Source: Candidatus Omnitrophica bacterium UBA6233 | GTDB taxonomy: Bacteria; Omnitrophota; Gorgyraeia; Gygaellales; Profunditerraquicolaceae | Direction of reading: 5' to 3' | Length of the DNA: 24,407 nt | Assembly (NCBI GenBank): GCA_002440965.1 | Contig: DJWJ01000003.1 | Span: 1-24,407 of the forward strand | Shown: positions 6,461 to 14,256 of the stretch, one piece after another | How positions within the stretch are numbered: the first letter of the stretch is position 1 | Layout: each line of letters starts with the position of its first letter | The notes under the pieces: model-generated | Database searches by the model: none | Seen by the model: only the letters and a program-made list of their open reading frames with translations | What the model was told of the DNA's origin: nothing | Position numbers and translations under genes: made by a program

Positions 6461-7923
6461 TGCCAATTGAAACTATCTTATTATGGGTTGCGGTATTGAT
6501 GTTCGTGAGCGTTATTTCCAGCAAGCTTTCCGATAGGCTGGCTATTCCTGTTTTGCTGTTATTTCTGGTAATCGGGATGCTCGCCGGTTCAGAGGGGCTG
6601 GGCAGGCTTTATTTTAATAACGCGCAATTGGCCAAATCCATTGGCCTTGTGGCCCTTGTTTTCATTATCTTTTCCGGAGGCCTGGATACCAATTGGAAAG
6701 ATACCAAGCCGGTTGTTTGGCCGGGGATCATTCTTTCGACCTTGGGAGTTTTGGTTACCGCGATCATCACGGGTTTTTTCGCCGTTTATATCTTAAAATT
6801 TTCTTTTCTGGAAGGCATGCTTCTGGGCTCTATAGTTTCCTCAACTGATGCCGCCGCGGTATTTAGCATCTTAAGGTCTAAGCGAATAAGCTTAAAACAA
6901 CCCTTAAAGCCCTTGCTCGAATTTGAATCCGGCAGCAATGATCCGATGGCGGTATTTTTGACTGTCGGTTTTATCAGTATCCTGACCGTGAAAAATATGA
7001 GCATTCCCGCTTTGGTTCCCAGATTCTTTCTGGATATGGGTATGGGGGCGCTCGTAGGTTATCTTATGGCGAGATTTATCGTATTTTTCATTAATCGCCT
7101 GAAATTGTATTACGAAGGGCTCTACCCGGTTATTATGATTTCGCTGGTTCTTTTGACTTATGTAATTGCCGTTTTTCTAAAAGGTAATGGAATACTTGCG
7201 GTGTATTTGGCGGGTTTAATGCTGGGGCAGGCAGAGTTCCCCAACAAAAAAATGGTTGTAAGGTTCCACGATGGCCTGGCCTGGCTTATGCAAATCGCGA
7301 TGTTTGTAACGTTGGGTTTGCTCGTTTTCCCTTCGCATATTGTTCCGTTAATCGGGGCCGGATTATTGCTCACGCTTCTTCTTATGATAGTTGCCCGGCC
7401 TGTCAGTGTTTTTCTGTGTTTATTGCCGTTTAAAATAAATTTACGCAAGAAGACTATGATTGCCTGGGTGGGCCTTAGGGGGTCTGTTCCGATTATCCTG
7501 GCAACTTTTCCTTTTATGGCGGGTATTCCGCAGGCGGATACCATTTTCAATATTGTCTTTTTTATCGTTATCTCCTCTGTTCTTATCCAGGGGACATCCA
7601 TACCGGTTATTTCCAAAATGTTGAAGCTGGACGCTCCCTGGGTTAATAAAACGAGTTATCCTATTGAATTCGAAAAAACAGAGGGTATCGATGCGGAGTT
7701 GACTGATATAATAGTTCCGTATAATTCAGAGGCTGCCGGTAAGATGATCCGCGATTTGAACGTTCCCGAGAAATGCCTGATTATGCTTGTTTCCCGAAAC
7801 GATAAATTCGTCATTCCATCCGGGTCTACAATTATTGAAGGCGGGGATATCTTGTTAGTTCTTGCCAGCGAAGCGGATTTTTCTGTTTTACAGAAAAATA
7901 TAGCGCATCTGAAAAAAGAATAA
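6457..7923 (+). CDS. CPA1-type cation/proton antiporter with C-terminal TrkA_C domain (NhaP2/CvrA-like)
   Basis: 488 residues. About twelve membrane segments fill residues 5-390. Typical CPA1 motifs are seen: FSGGLDT (about 72-78), SSTDAAAVFS with D131, and the ion-binding FESGSNDPMAVFLT with N161 and D162. After residue 405 comes a cytosolic TrkA_C-like domain (LTDIIVPYNSEAAGKMIRDL, VIPSGSTIIEGGDILLVL), used in the NhaP2/CvrA group to sense ligands and gate K+(Na+)/H+ exchange. Length and order match that group well. ATG occurs twice in a row (6457, 6460), and an in-frame stop at 6433 excludes any earlier start. No Shine-Dalgarno sits at the normal distance; the hairpin leader and ATGA-coupled short ORF just upstream suggest structured or coupled initiation. 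The role is pH, K+ or osmotic homeostasis; the ion cannot be fixed from sequence. Confidence 0.92.
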   Translation: MMPIETILLWVAVLMFVSVISSKLSDRLAIPVLLLFLVIGMLAGSEGLGRLYFNNAQLAKSIGLVALVFIIFSGGLDTNWKDTKPVVWPGIILSTLGVLVTAIITGFFAVYILKFSFLEGMLLGSIVSSTDAAAVFSILRSKRISLKQPLKPLLEFESGSNDPMAVFLTVGFISILTVKNMSIPALVPRFFLDMGMGALVGYLMARFIVFFINRLKLYYEGLYPVIMISLVLLTYVIAVFLKGNGILAVYLAGLMLGQAEFPNKKMVVRFHDGLAWLMQIAMFVTLGLLVFPSHIVPLIGAGLLLTLLLMIVARPVSVFLCLLPFKINLRKKTMIAWVGLRGSVPIILATFPFMAGIPQADTIFNIVFFIVISSVLIQGTSIPVISKMLKLDAPWVNKTSYPIEFEKTEGIDAELTDIIVPYNSEAAGKMIRDLNVPEKCLIMLVSRNDKFVIPSGSTIIEGGDILLVLASEADFSVLQKNIAHLKKE

Positions 7924-7940
7924 GTTGTTCAGGCATAAAC

Positions 7941-7968
7941 AAAAAAGCCCCGAGTGTTTCGGGTTTTT
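7941..7968. terminator. Rho-independent terminator after the antiporter gene
   Basis: CCCGA (7949-7953) pairs with TCGGG (7959-7963) around GTGTT and is followed by TTTTT (7964-7968). AAAAAA at 7941-7946 precedes it, so it could act in both directions. It lies 18 bases past the antiporter stop. Confidence 0.75.
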
Positions 7969-8032
7969 GCAGGCTCTATTTCCTCCTGCGACCCTAGTAT
8001 GCCATATTTTGTTAGATTTCAAGCCGTCCATT

Positions 8033-8157
8033 AAATTCAAATGACAAAATCCAAAATCCAAAATAAATCCAAAACCACAATATCAAAACCAAGGTTTTGT
8101 TATTTAAAATTTGACCTTTGAGTTTATTTTGGATTTTGAGTTTTGATATTTGACATT
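8033..8157. repeat. 125-bp AT-rich palindromic repeat, copy 1
   Basis: An imperfect inverted repeat. CAAAATCCAAAATAAA (8052-8067) is the exact reverse complement of 8123-8138. The centre is CAAAACC-AA-GGTTTTG (8084-8099). A second copy at 10347-10471 has the same 22 bases from 8052 on, the same 14-base centre (AAAACCAAGGTTTT) 33 bases later, and the same right-hand ATTTTGGATTTTG a further 41 bases on. It is non-coding. A looser tail of similar words continues to about 8192. The rest of the 7924-8215 gap holds the terminator at 7941-7968 and nothing else I can name. Confidence 0.8.
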
Positions 8158-8215
8158 GGCTTTTAATTTTTTGGGCTTTGGTATTTGGATTTATATACTA
8201 TAATATTTTCTAAAT

Positions 8216-10306
8216 ATGAATAATCCGGAGCATACTCCTATCCGCTATTTAAAAGGCATCGGCCCGAAGAGGGCCGGGGTTTTCGCCGGCGCCGGTCTAA
8301 ATACAATCGGCGATTTGCTTTATTATTTCCCGCGCCGCTATGAAGACCGCGCTAACCTTGTTTTGATTTCTAGGTTAAAACTCGGTGAGATCCAGACTAT
8401 CAGGGCAAAGGTTCTGGCTTTTGACCAGCATAATTCCTGGCAAAGGCGCGGTTTTAATGTCACTGAAGTTAAAGTAGAGGACAAAACAGGCAGGATATCC
8501 TGCGTTTGGTTTAATCAGCCGTATCTCAAGAGTTACCTTAAGCCGCAAACCGAGGTTATATTATACGGTAAAGTTGAACTTTACGGCAAACGCCTGCAAA
8601 TGAGCAATCCGGAGTTTGAAATTATCGCTGATGAAACTGATGCCCGGATTTCTTGTGGTTGCTTGGTTCCGGTCTATTCTTTACCCGAATCCCTTTCGCA
8701 GAGGATCTTACGCCGCCTGATCAAGAAGGCCTTGGATGAATATTTGTCCAAAATCAAAGAATGTCTGCCTTACGATATAAGGCAGAGGAACAATCTGTTG
8801 AATTTAGCCAAAGCCTTGCTCAATATACATTTTCCGGAAAGCCCTGATTTGCAAAAAGAAGCCCATAAGCGCCTTAGTTTTGAAGAATTCTTTTTGTTCC
8901 AGCTGCCTATTGTTTTGCGTAAATTAAAGAGGAAAAATAAACAGGGGATAATGCATAAGGTTGACGGAGAACTAGCCTCGGCTTTTATATCCGGCTTGCT
9001 TTTTCAGCTTACCCAAGCCCAAAGCAAAGCCTTGGAAGAGATTAAGATAGATATGGCCGGGCCGCAACCGATGCAGAGGCTTCTGCAGGGAGACGTAGGT
9101 TCGGGTAAAACCGTAGTTGCCGCCGCCGCAAGCTTGATGGCGGTTCAGGGAGGGTATCAGGTTGCGTTTATGGCGCCTACGGAAATATTGGCCCGCCAGC
9201 ATTATGAAAAAATAAAAAGCCAAGAACCCGGAGTCAAAACCGGAAAACCATTGAGCATGGAGTTGCTTACCAGCAGTTTAGATAAGAAAGAAAAGGCGAA
9301 GATTTATCAGGATATAAAAGAGGGGAAGATAGATTTTATTATTGGCACGCACGCGCTGTTGGAGGGAAGTTTGCAGTTTAGGAATCTTGGGCTTGTGGTT
9401 ATTGATGAACAGCATAAATTCGGAGTTGCTCAACGCCTGCTTCTTCCGGCCAAAGGCGCAAACCCGGATGTTTTGATTATGACTGCGACTCCCATACCCC
9501 GGACTTTGGCAATAACGCTTTACGGAGATTTGGATGTTTCCATAATCAATGAACTTCCTCCCGGCAGGCTCCCGGTAAAAACTCTTTTGTTTGAACAGTC
9601 AAGGAGGGCAGAAGCCTACAACTTGGCCAAGCAGGAATTAAGATTAGGCCGGCAGGCTTACATTATTTATCCTGTTATTGAAGAATCTTATGCTTTGGAT
9701 ATTGCCGGAGCCAAAAAGATGTTCGCGGAGCTTAAATCCGGAGAGTTTAAGGATTTCAAGCTCGGGCTTATTCATGGCAAGCTTAAGCAGGAGGAACAGG
9801 ATAGGGTTATGCTGGAGTTTAAAACCGGAAAGATTGATGTGCTGATTTCTACTACGGTTTTAGAAGTAGGTATTGACATTTCCAACGCTACTTGTATGAT
9901 TATCGAACATGCCGAGCGTTTTGGCCTTAGCCAGCTGCATCAATTGCGGGGCAGGGTGGGTAGAGGCAGCAATGAATCTGTTTGTTTATTGGTTTCGGAT
10001 GGCCCGACAGCCCAATCCAGCGGCCGTCTTTCCGCGATGATTAAGTATAATGACGGGTTCAAGATTGCGGAGGAAGACTTAAAGATTAGAGGGCCGGGAG
10101 AGTTCTTTGGCCGGGCCCAGCACGGTTTAAGCGAGTTAAAAATAGCTAATCCTTTGGCCCAGATGCAGTTATTGAAAAGGGCCCGCGAGGAAGCGGTAAA
10201 ATTGCTTAATCTGGACGCGCGGCTGGAAGACAGGCAGCATCTGCTTTTGAAAGAAAAGCTAGCGCAGCGTTTCCCGGATTATGAAAAGTTTATGCTGGCA
10301 GGCTGA
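8216..10306 (+). CDS. recG: ATP-dependent DNA helicase RecG
   Basis: 696 residues, the normal RecG length. RecG reverses stalled replication forks and helps process Holliday junctions. An N-terminal helix-hairpin region (IRYLKGIGPKRAGVFAGAGL) leads into the OB-fold wedge domain (about 60-150), which grips the fork. Superfamily 2 helicase motifs follow: Walker A GDVGSGKT (292-299), DEQH (397-400, the RecG form, here DEQHKFG), TATPIPRTLA, then TTVLEVGIDISNATCMIIEHAERFGLSQLHQLRGRVGRG. The C-terminal TRG-type segment (IRGPGEFFGRAQHG) is present, so the enzyme looks intact. There is no Shine-Dalgarno. A TATAAT at 8199-8204 lies only 11 bases before the ATG, so the mRNA may be leaderless. It stands alone between two copies of a palindromic repeat. 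Confidence 0.97.
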   Translation: MNNPEHTPIRYLKGIGPKRAGVFAGAGLNTIGDLLYYFPRRYEDRANLVLISRLKLGEIQTIRAKVLAFDQHNSWQRRGFNVTEVKVEDKTGRISCVWFNQPYLKSYLKPQTEVILYGKVELYGKRLQMSNPEFEIIADETDARISCGCLVPVYSLPESLSQRILRRLIKKALDEYLSKIKECLPYDIRQRNNLLNLAKALLNIHFPESPDLQKEAHKRLSFEEFFLFQLPIVLRKLKRKNKQGIMHKVDGELASAFISGLLFQLTQAQSKALEEIKIDMAGPQPMQRLLQGDVGSGKTVVAAAASLMAVQGGYQVAFMAPTEILARQHYEKIKSQEPGVKTGKPLSMELLTSSLDKKEKAKIYQDIKEGKIDFIIGTHALLEGSLQFRNLGLVVIDEQHKFGVAQRLLLPAKGANPDVLIMTATPIPRTLAITLYGDLDVSIINELPPGRLPVKTLLFEQSRRAEAYNLAKQELRLGRQAYIIYPVIEESYALDIAGAKKMFAELKSGEFKDFKLGLIHGKLKQEEQDRVMLEFKTGKIDVLISTTVLEVGIDISNATCMIIEHAERFGLSQLHQLRGRVGRGSNESVCLLVSDGPTAQSSGRLSAMIKYNDGFKIAEEDLKIRGPGEFFGRAQHGLSELKIANPLAQMQLLKRAREEAVKLLNLDARLEDRQHLLLKEKLAQRFPDYEKFMLAG

Positions 10307-10346
10307 TAGTTCTTGAGATAATTGAGGGACGAATATATAATAGTTC

Positions 10347-10471
10347 AATGACAAATGACAAAATTCAAAATCCAAAATAAATCCAAAGCTAAAATGCCAA
10401 AACCAAGGTTTTATCATTTGACATTTGTTATTTAAATTCATTTTGGATTTTGGGCTTTGACATTTGTCATT
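10347..10471. repeat. 125-bp AT-rich palindromic repeat, copy 2
   Basis: Same element as at 8033-8157. The ends AATGACAAATG (10347-10357) and CATTTGTCATT (10461-10471) are perfect 11-bp inverted repeats. CAAAATCCAAAAT (10366-10378) pairs with ATTTTGGATTTTG (10440-10452), and AAAACCAAGGTTTT (10399-10412) is the centre. It would form a long cruciform or RNA hairpin. No ORF and no clear target-site duplication. It fills most of the gap between recG and the ketosynthase operon; a TATATT at 10485-10490 just beyond it may be the -10 of that operon. Confidence 0.8.
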
Positions 10472-10504
10472 AAAACCTGTTTTTTATATTGATTTCAGAA
10501 ATAT

Positions 10505-11620
10505 ATGTCTAAAAAACGTATAGTCATAACCGGTTTAGGCGTAATCTCCAGTATTGGGATTGGTAAATACGCCTTTGCTGAGAATATACTTAAAGGTATT
10601 TCGGGAATAAAGCCGATTTCTACTTTTGATACAACTCCTTTTAAGGCCAAACTTGGCGCTGAAATCAGCAATTTTGCGCCAGAAGTCATTTTAGGGCCCA
10701 AAGGCCTGCGCACTCTTGACCGGAGCATAAAATTAGTTGCTTCTGCCGCTAAACTAGCTTTAGCCGATGCTCAACTGGAAATAACCGAAGCTAATTCCCG
10801 GGATACGGGTATTGCCATAGGCACAACTTTTGGCAGCCTTGCGAGCATCTGCGATTTTGATAAAGAAGCGCTTACCGAAGGCGTGCGTTTCGTAAACCCC
10901 GCGCTTTTTCCTAATACCGTAATCAATTCACCTGCCAGCCAAGTCTCTATAAAATTCAATATCAAGGGTTTTAATATTACTGTATCCACTGGTTTCTCTG
11001 CCAGCCTGGATGCCATAAATTATGCTTTAAACGCTTTAAGGAATAACCGGGTAAAAATAGCCTTAAGCGGCGGAGTGGAAGAGTTTTGTATCCAGGCTTT
11101 TTTAGGTTTTTATAAATCCGGCTGCCTTAGCGATTCTCGTGGAATAGTTTTAGGAGAGGGTTCCGGCATCATAGTATTGGAAGAGTTGGATTCGGCTCTT
11201 GCGCGCAAGGCCAAAATTTACGCTGAAGTTTTAGGTTTTGGCTTTGCAGTGCAAGACCTAAAGAAGTCTATGCGTTTAAGTTTGGAAGAGGCAGGGCTTG
11301 CGCCGGAAAAAATAGATTATATAAATTCCGCGGCGAATTCTAGCGAAGAATTTAACGCAAACGAAGCAAGCGCAATCGCGGAGTTGTTTGAAAAAAGGGT
11401 TATAGCTGTAAGTTCTATCAAGCCTTTGGTTGGCGAACTTTTTAGCGCTTCCGGCAGTTTGCAAGTGGCGGCAGGCATCAGCGCGCTAGAAAGCCAGGTA
11501 ATCCCCGCTAAAGTCTTCAATAATGCCCAAATTTCTAAGATCGAAAATATTTTAATCAATACCGCAGGTAGAACCGGCTCGAATTCCAGCTTGATAATTT
11601 CCAAATTTAAGGGATACTAA
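10505..11620 (+). CDS. Degenerate beta-ketoacyl-ACP synthase (KSbeta / chain-length-factor-like)
   Basis: 371 residues of thiolase fold, clearly FabF-related (RIVITGLGVISSIGIGKYAF; LGEGSGIIVLEELDSALAR). All three catalytic residues are changed. The active-site Cys region reads VSTGFSAS, with F164 in the Cys position. The first His region (normally HGTGTPAND) reads SAANSSEEF, with A276 for His. The second (normally KSMxGH) reads KPLVGE, with E311 for His; the lysine (K306) remains. It is also shorter than the intact paralogue at 13063-14256 (397 residues). This is the pattern of KSbeta/chain-length-factor subunits, which pair with a working KSalpha. It opens a five-gene operon and lies five bases ahead of the ketoreductase gene. 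No Shine-Dalgarno is seen. A dead enzyme cannot be excluded, but the intact frame and operon place argue for a partner role. Confidence 0.88.
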   Translation: MSKKRIVITGLGVISSIGIGKYAFAENILKGISGIKPISTFDTTPFKAKLGAEISNFAPEVILGPKGLRTLDRSIKLVASAAKLALADAQLEITEANSRDTGIAIGTTFGSLASICDFDKEALTEGVRFVNPALFPNTVINSPASQVSIKFNIKGFNITVSTGFSASLDAINYALNALRNNRVKIALSGGVEEFCIQAFLGFYKSGCLSDSRGIVLGEGSGIIVLEELDSALARKAKIYAEVLGFGFAVQDLKKSMRLSLEEAGLAPEKIDYINSAANSSEEFNANEASAIAELFEKRVIAVSSIKPLVGELFSASGSLQVAAGISALESQVIPAKVFNNAQISKIENILINTAGRTGSNSSLIISKFKGY

Positions 11621-11625
11621 AGTAT

Positions 11626-12369
11626 ATGTTATTCCAGGATAAAGTAGCTATAGTTACCGGCGGCTCAAGAGGTATAGGTAAAGCTTTGGTTTTAATGCTG
11701 GCGCAGGAAGGCGCGAATGTTGCTTTTACTTACGCTAAAAGCGTGGAAGATGCCGGGAAACTAAGCTTGGAGATAGCTAAATTGGGCCGAAAACCGTTAG
11801 CTTTGCAAATGGATGTGGCTGATTTTGACAAGGCTAAAGAATTAATCGAAAAAGTCAAAGAACATTTCGGCCGATTGGATATATTGGTCAATAACGCCGG
11901 CATTATCCGGGATAAAGCCCTGATGATGATGACTAAAGACGACTGGCGCGAAGTTATCGATACCAATCTTACCGGAACTTTTAATGTTACCCGCAACGCC
12001 ATCGTAACTTTCTTAAAACAAAAAAGCGGCGCAATCGTCAATATTACTTCAGTAAGCGGCGTGGCCGGAATGAGCCGGCAGACTAATTATGCCGCTTCCA
12101 AGGCCGGAATCATCGGTTTTACCAAATCTCTAGCCAAGGAAGTCGCGCCTTACAATATCCGGGTAAATGCGGTTGCCCCGGGTTTTATCGAAACCGATAT
12201 GATTTCCGGTTTAAAAGATGAATACAAAGAAGAGCTAAAAAAGAAGATTCCCCTTTCCAGGTTAGGCAAGGTTGAAGACGTGTCGGCAGCAGCCAAGTTT
12301 TTATTAAGCGAAGCGGCAAATTTTATCACCGGGCAAACTATTATCATCGATGGCGGTTTATTCATTTAA
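11626..12369 (+). CDS. fabG: 3-oxoacyl-ACP reductase (FabG-type SDR)
   Basis: 247 residues, classical short-chain dehydrogenase. It carries the NADPH-binding TGGSRGIG (11-18), NNAG (89-92), N114 and a full catalytic set S142, Y155 and K159 (NYAASK). The C-terminal FITGQTIIIDGGLFI is typical of FabG. It reduces beta-ketoacyl-ACP to the beta-hydroxy form, the second step of each elongation cycle. The gene begins five bases after the degenerate ketosynthase and is followed by the carrier protein, so its substrate is probably bound to that ACP. Length is standard and nothing is missing. Whether it serves general fatty-acid synthesis or only this cluster cannot be told here. Confidence 0.95.
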   Translation: MLFQDKVAIVTGGSRGIGKALVLMLAQEGANVAFTYAKSVEDAGKLSLEIAKLGRKPLALQMDVADFDKAKELIEKVKEHFGRLDILVNNAGIIRDKALMMMTKDDWREVIDTNLTGTFNVTRNAIVTFLKQKSGAIVNITSVSGVAGMSRQTNYAASKAGIIGFTKSLAKEVAPYNIRVNAVAPGFIETDMISGLKDEYKEELKKKIPLSRLGKVEDVSAAAKFLLSEAANFITGQTIIIDGGLFI

Positions 12370-12394
12370 TCTAAACAAAGGAGGGATGGGCAAA

Positions 12395-12643
12395 ATGCCG
12401 GATTTAGAAAACGAAATAAGAAATATGATCGCGGAGATAGTTGAAAAGGACCCCAGCCAGGTTACTTTGGATGCCAAATTTTTCGAGGAATTAGGAATGG
12501 ATTCGATGATGGCTTTAGAGATTATGGCCGGAATGGAGAAGAAATATAAGATTACTATTCCGGAAGAAAAGCTTACCAAGTTGACTACTTTAAGAGAAAC
12601 TGTGGCTGTGGCCAGGGAGTATTTGGAAAAAAATAATGCTTAA
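12395..12643 (+). CDS. Acyl carrier protein
   Basis: 82 residues. The phosphopantetheine site is LGMDSMMALEIM (S37), with the usual acidic helix II after it (EIMAGMEKKYKITIPEE). I choose the ATG at 12395 because AAAGGAGG (12377-12384) lies ten bases before it. A longer frame from 12350 would overlap fabG by 20 bases and add an unlike N-terminus, and the ATG at 12386 touches the Shine-Dalgarno. The motif DSM in place of DSL is seen in specialised and planctomycete-type carrier proteins. Its stop region overlaps the dehydratase start by eight bases. It carries the growing chain for the neighbouring enzymes; no phosphopantetheinyl transferase is in the window. Confidence 0.93.
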   Translation: MPDLENEIRNMIAEIVEKDPSQVTLDAKFFEELGMDSMMALEIMAGMEKKYKITIPEEKLTKLTTLRETVAVAREYLEKNNA

Positions 12644-13070
12644 TATTGAAGAGATACAAAAGATTTTGCCTCAGAAATTTCCTTTCTTAATGCTTGACAG
12701 GGTATTGGAACTGGAGCCCGGAAAGAAGATTATCGCGCTCAAGAACATATCCATTAATGAGGGTTTTTTTGGCGGGCATTTTCCGGGCATGCCGGTTATG
12801 CCGGGAGTTTTGATAATCGAAGCTATGGCTCAAGCTGCAATTATAATGTTGTGTTCGCCTAAAGAGGGGCTGGCGGATAGTAAAGCCGCCTATTATTTGG
12901 CTTCGGTAAAAATGAGATTCTCGCATCCTTTGACTGCCGGAGATCAACTAAAAATAGAAGTTGAACCGATTAAAATAATATCCGGGGCAGGTTTGGTTAA
13001 GGCTAAAGCCAGCGCAGGAGATAAAGAAGTTGCCAGCGGAGAATTAAGCTTTAGTAGAAAAAATGGATAA
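12636..13070 (+). CDS. fabZ: 3-hydroxyacyl-ACP dehydratase (FabZ-type hotdog)
   Basis: 144 residues of hotdog fold. It starts like FabZ (IEEIQKILPQKFPFLMLDRV) and has the catalytic loop GGHFPGMPVMPGVLIIEAMAQ with H48 and E62. It removes water from 3-hydroxyacyl-ACP to give the trans-2-enoyl form. The gene overlaps both neighbours by eight bases (the ACP upstream, the ketosynthase downstream), so the three are translationally coupled. Length is normal for FabZ. With no enoyl reductase in the operon, repeated action would leave conjugated double bases of the polyene type (C=C units) unless a reductase elsewhere in the genome takes part; that is inference. Confidence 0.95.
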   Translation: MLNIEEIQKILPQKFPFLMLDRVLELEPGKKIIALKNISINEGFFGGHFPGMPVMPGVLIIEAMAQAAIIMLCSPKEGLADSKAAYYLASVKMRFSHPLTAGDQLKIEVEPIKIISGAGLVKAKASAGDKEVASGELSFSRKNG

Positions 13071-14256
13071 GCGTATTGTCATTACAGGATTAGGTGTTGT
13101 ATCTTCCATCGGAACAGGTAAAGACGATTTCTGGAAAGCTTTAATTGCGGGAACATCCGGGATAAGCAAGATTAGTTCTTTTGACACGTCTGGTTATCCA
13201 ACTCATTACGGTGGAGAAGTAAAAAACTTTGAGCCCGGGAATAAAAATATGGGCCGGGCATCGAACTTGGCAATAGCTTCGGCAAAACTTGCTGTGGTTG
13301 ACGCCGGAATAAAATTAGACAACCTTGAGTCTCAAGAGACCGGCGTAGTCATTGGCACGACTATGGGAGAATCGCAAGTCCTTGAAAAATTAAATGACGC
13401 TTGGGTAAAGAATGGAACCGAAGCAATCGATCCTCAATTGATCCCCCTGTATCCCTGTAACGTGCTTTCGCTAAATGTCGCGCAAGAATTAAAATTAGCC
13501 GGCCCGAATTTTGTAATTCCTAATGCTTGCGCTGCCGGAAATTACGCCATAGGTTACGCCTATGACCTTATCCGGATGGGAAAAGCCCGGATGATGTTAG
13601 CCGGCGGGACAGACGCTTTTTCAAGAATCGCTTTTATAGGTTTTAACCGGCTGCTGGCGGTAGCTCCGGAAAAATGCCAGCCGTTTGACAAAAACAGAAA
13701 AGGGATGCTGGTAGCCGAAGGCTCCGGGATGGTGCTTATCGAAACGCTGGAGGCGGCTCTAAAAAGAGGGGCAAATATTTACGCGGAAATTTTAGGCTAT
13801 GGTTTAAGCTGCGATGCCCATCATATGACCGCTCCTTTTAACGAAGGAATAAAAGAAGCCATTGAAAAAGCGCTTAGCGAAAGCAAAATCCCGGCAGATA
13901 AAGTGGATTACTTTAGCGCCCATGGCACAGGCACGCCAGCCAATGACCGGCAAGAGTGCCTGGCGATAAAAAAAGTTTTTGGCGATTATTCTAAGAAATT
14001 ACCGGTGAGTTCTATTAAATCGATGTTGGGGCATACGATGGGAGCTGCTTCGGCAATCGAGGCGGTTGCTTGCGCGTTAAGCGTTAAAAACGATATCATT
14101 CCTCCCACGATAAATTTTCAAACTGCTGACCCGGAGTGCGGCATTGATTGCGTGCCGAATGTTGCGCGTTCGATGAAAGTGGATGTTGTTTTAAACAGCG
14201 CTTCTGCTTTTGGCGGGAATAACGCCTGCCTTGCGCTCAAGAAATTTCTTCCGTAA
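13063..14256 (+). CDS. Beta-ketoacyl-ACP synthase (FabF/KSalpha-type), intact
   Basis: 397 residues with a complete active site: C156 in IPNACAAGN, H287 in SAHGTGTPAND, and K319 and H324 in SIKSMLGHTMGAAS. It performs decarboxylative condensation of malonyl-ACP with an acyl chain. NACAAGN differs from the usual TACSSG of FabF and recalls specialised KSs. It is the last gene of the operon and overlaps fabZ by eight bases. The first gene is its catalytically dead paralogue, so a KSalpha/KSbeta heterodimer is likely. Its 3' end overlaps the convergent acyltransferase gene by 20 bases (14237-14256). Calling it housekeeping FabF is the main alternative; the linked dead partner and the motif differences argue against that. 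Confidence 0.93.
   Translation: MDKRIVITGLGVVSSIGTGKDDFWKALIAGTSGISKISSFDTSGYPTHYGGEVKNFEPGNKNMGRASNLAIASAKLAVVDAGIKLDNLESQETGVVIGTTMGESQVLEKLNDAWVKNGTEAIDPQLIPLYPCNVLSLNVAQELKLAGPNFVIPNACAAGNYAIGYAYDLIRMGKARMMLAGGTDAFSRIAFIGFNRLLAVAPEKCQPFDKNRKGMLVAEGSGMVLIETLEAALKRGANIYAEILGYGLSCDAHHMTAPFNEGIKEAIEKALSESKIPADKVDYFSAHGTGTPANDRQECLAIKKVFGDYSKKLPVSSIKSMLGHTMGAASAIEAVACALSVKNDIIPPTINFQTADPECGIDCVPNVARSMKVDVVLNSASAFGGNNACLALKKFLP

Noticed and set aside
7158..7616. 152-codon open frame antisense to the antiporter gene
   Set aside because: It overlaps a clear membrane-protein gene and gives a product without domain features; a typical shadow frame.
8033..10471. Two similar AT-rich repeat blocks as a possible CRISPR remnant
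   Set aside because: Only two copies, 2.3 kb apart, each a long imperfect palindrome with no spacers and no cas genes; a dispersed palindromic element fits better.
12350..12394. Longer start for the acyl carrier protein
   Set aside because: It overlaps fabG by 20 bases, has no Shine-Dalgarno and adds a non-ACP N-terminus; AAAGGAGG is placed for the ATG at 12395.
10505..14256. Ladderane or aryl-polyene cluster
   Set aside because: The desaturase-like and radical SAM genes of ladderane loci and the aromatic starter, thioesterase and export genes of aryl-polyene loci are absent next to it; only the KS/KR/ACP/DH core is shared.
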